Of a DNA stretch of 64,000 bases, positions 61,666 to 64,000 are shown one piece after another. The stretch covers positions 8,060,001 through 8,124,000 of the forward strand of contig OU612065.1 of the NCBI GenBank assembly GCA_914767715.1, in the 5' to 3' direction. This stretch comes from Membranipora membranacea. Lineage: Eukaryota; Bryozoa; Gymnolaemata; Cheilostomatida; Membraniporidae. The notes beneath the pieces are model-generated. The model had not been told where the DNA came from and ran no database searches. It worked only from the letters and a program-made list of their open reading frames with translations. Numbering within the stretch: the stretch's first letter is position 1; each line of letters starts with the position of its first letter. The position numbers were made by a program, and so were the translations under genes.

Positions 61666-64000
61666 ATGGCCTCTTCCTCCGCAGATAGGGAGCACACTAA
61701 GCCTCTCAAGAAACGTAAAGCTATCGAGTTGGCCTCAACTTCATCATTCTCAAACATCAAACCTGGGATAGACCTACAGGAATGGATAGGCTCATTAGTA
61801 CTGGCCCGATATGGATCTGGTTGCTCGGTGTACCGCCCGGGTAAAATCCTCTCCTGCCCTTCCTCGGGATCAGTCCGGGTTCTACTGGACAAACAGACAG
61901 ACACAATTACATATTCCAATGTGTTTGACTCATTAGAGATATTAGGTAATTTTAGTCCAGCAGCAAACCTGGTGTCCCAAGGATCAACTGTATGTGTTAA
62001 AGAGAAGACTGATGACAATTTATTTGTTGTTGCTAAGGTGAAGCAATTGGAGGCCGGGCCACCTCTCAGATTTCTTGTTGAGTCTGAGAATTTGCCATCC
62101 GATGTGTGGGTCAATCGCGCCAACATCAGACTGATGCAGCCACCTTGGCATGATGATCTAATGGAAGCCGGAGTTAGTCAACCGGTAAGCACTACTAATT
62201 GCGCCAATTTCTACACAGTCAAATTGCTATTTCCTGAAATACTACCTCATTGGTCATGATTGTTGCAATGCTGCTGTTTGAAAGATATCGCATGAAATGA
62301 AACTTTCCACAACGTTTTAGCGCTTTATCCTCCGATAGTGCTGTTTAAAAATTACTGCTGCGATAGTGTATCAAGTACTACTGCTTTTTGATACGTTCAA
62401 AGTACTGTACATTACACTATTCATAATAAAGCATGATAACTGCTGACTGTAAAAAGGAATACCACGCATTACTCTGTAGTTATATGTAAGGCCAGATGTT
62501 GTAATGTTACCTTAGTACAGTGAAATCCTGGTTTCAGTTATTAAAATTCACAAAGGAGACTCTGGTAACCATAATCGCAATGCACTTTTATATGCTAGTA
62601 CTATGTGAGGAAGACAGGCTGTAAAGCTGTGATATGTTGCTGGTTTGTAATACGTGATTGTGGTTTCAGCTAATGTAAATTAGGGGTCATGTGAGGTCTA
62701 ACTGTCTGATCATTGTCTGAATATGGTCATTTGACTACTATTATACAGCCAAGCAAAGGCAGGAATTGCCGGTTTAAAGATGGCTCTGTAGGCTAAAGTA
62801 GGCTTTTCATCAGCTGTGTGGTAGGACAGCTGGTACAATTAGTACTTGAACCAAGGTCATTGCCTTGGTGACTGGGTTACATAGTAACTAGGTTCTGGTG
62901 TATTTTACAGAATCAGCCGTCACCAGACAGTGAGACAGAGGCAGAATTGAGGAATGTCACCAAGTCACCAGCTGCCGCCCGATCTCCTGGAGAGGAACTC
63001 ATGAAACCCCCCAAGAAACGTCCCACCTCTCGAAGCCAAAGTGTACAATCAACGGATAGTGGGCGGGCCTCAACTCCTCGCACCTCACCATTCAAATACA
63101 AAAAAGGCGAAATTGTGTCCACTCCAAGTGGCATTAGAAAAAAATTCAATGGAAAGCAATGGAGACGTTTGTGCTCATTAGAAAACTGTAGCAAAGAATC
63201 ACAAAGACGTGGTTACTGTTCAAGGCATTTATCTCTGAAGGGCAAGTCTTTGAGAGGTGATAGTGGAGACTATGGTATGAGCTCTGATGTCAGCTGTGAT
63301 ACCTCACCTCTCGGAGATTACTCAGCTGTCAAATCTAACAGACTAACATCAAGTAATGAGTTCGATGAGAAGGATGCTGCCTCCATGCTCGTGTCGTTAG
63401 GAAACCCCCCAGGCTCTACGCCCCTGGGCTCTCGGTCTGGCACTCCTGCACATTCACTACCAGGTCCTTCTGTAATGGCTCAGCTAGGCTCTATCGTATC
63501 CCCACAGGCCCCCCGTGGTTTTCCTGGGTTTGTTCCTATATCTCCACAGCAAGCATTGACTAACCCATTGCTCTCACCGCCCCTCAGACCATGGGGCAGT
63601 TTAGCAAACCCAGTTACATCAGGACTGTGTAAACCTGATTTACTGATGCCCACAGCGTTATCAGGGCCCCATATGTTCCCCTCTAAAGCTGCAACCTTAC
63701 ATAGTCTGAACAATCCTCCTACCACATTCACTAATGCTCAAATCAATATTCCGTCCGCAGCTGTTCAACTGCCAACACCAGGAATGGGTGGTGGGCTGGA
63801 CAGAGGCAGTGTAACTGGAACTGACCGATCTCGGTCAGACTCTGGTATAGACATTACATGCAGCAGTGGGAATAGTCCCGCTATGAGGTCTGTAATTGTG
63901 TCACCGAGAAGCCTAGCACTGCAGCAGCAGCGTACCGACGCCTGGTGGAACACACAAGCTGCCAAGGCTTTAATACCACATGTAGATATAAGACCGCCAA
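61666..64000 (+). CDS. CIC: Capicua transcriptional repressor, long form, 5' part
   Basis: Capicua is an HMG-box repressor of receptor tyrosine kinase/MAPK target genes and an ataxin-1 partner. Exons: 61666-62184 (173 codons; exon probably starts at 61589) and 62911 to beyond the window end, open throughout (363 codons). The start ATG (GCCATGG context) follows an in-frame TAG at 61636. The N-terminal domain (about 38-165) with [19 protein letters not shown] and [19 protein letters not shown] matches the long-isoform domain of Capicua (DUF4819 type). Then comes a basic Cys/His motif [15 protein letters not shown] and [14 protein letters not shown] (C-x4-C-x9-C-x2-H), followed by [16 protein letters not shown] and RSDSGIDI, each with a counterpart in vertebrate CIC. 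The HMG box and C1 motif are not reached. A 5' UTR exon upstream is likely. Confidence 0.92.

Noticed and set aside
61659-62126. 155-residue minus-strand open frame
   Set aside because: It is the shadow of the Capicua first coding exon, whose plus-strand protein has clear family similarity.

Overview
The window is AT-rich animal genomic DNA. Five multi-exon protein genes, all on the + strand, are built from short GT-AG exons separated by introns of about 40 bp to 2.4 kb. The gene set (Musashi, an FRRS1-type reductase, WAC, eIF4G2/DAP5, Capicua) is animal-specific as a group. The divergence from the vertebrate proteins, compact introns and tRNA-derived repeats suggest an invertebrate. I cannot name the species or phylum from sequence alone.

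Layout. 1-1777: flank with a weak, frameshifted GPCR-like remnant on the minus strand and possible CCAAT boxes. 1778-19630: Musashi RNA-binding protein, two RRMs over 9 exons, then large low-complexity exons and two alternative last exons. 19631-27086: gene-free, with a MITE-like element (22401-22734) holding a tRNA-like core and several perfect palindromes. 27087-36271: ferric-chelate-reductase-1-like gene (signal peptide, Reeler, DOMON, cytochrome b561), with two tandem homologous exons that look mutually exclusive. 36290-38970: a tRNA-SINE, an intron-lacking degenerate copy of the 3' end of the reductase gene, and a possible WAC promoter. 38971-44860: WAC (WW domain adaptor with C-terminal coiled coil), nearly complete at the N-terminus. 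46987-56574: eIF4G2/DAP5/NAT1 (MIF4G, MA3, W2). The exon that should hold its start has no in-frame ATG but has a CTG in good context. One intron holds a 62-unit, 21-bp minisatellite and a 17-bp repeat carrying branch-point-like CTAAC. 56575-61588: gene-free, AT-rich microsatellites. 61589-64000: 5' part of Capicua (long form), running off the window before the HMG box.

The genes are not an operon and do not obviously work in one pathway. Four act in gene expression (Musashi and DAP5 in translation, WAC in chromatin/transcription, Capicua in repression); the reductase is a membrane redox protein. Most unusual are the duplicated b561 exons, the apparent non-AUG start of DAP5, and the repeat-filled DAP5 intron whose reading frame stays open from the upstream exon through 62 repeats. 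All exon boundaries were placed by eye from GT/AG, reading phase and protein family similarity recalled from memory; no alignment or RNA data were available.
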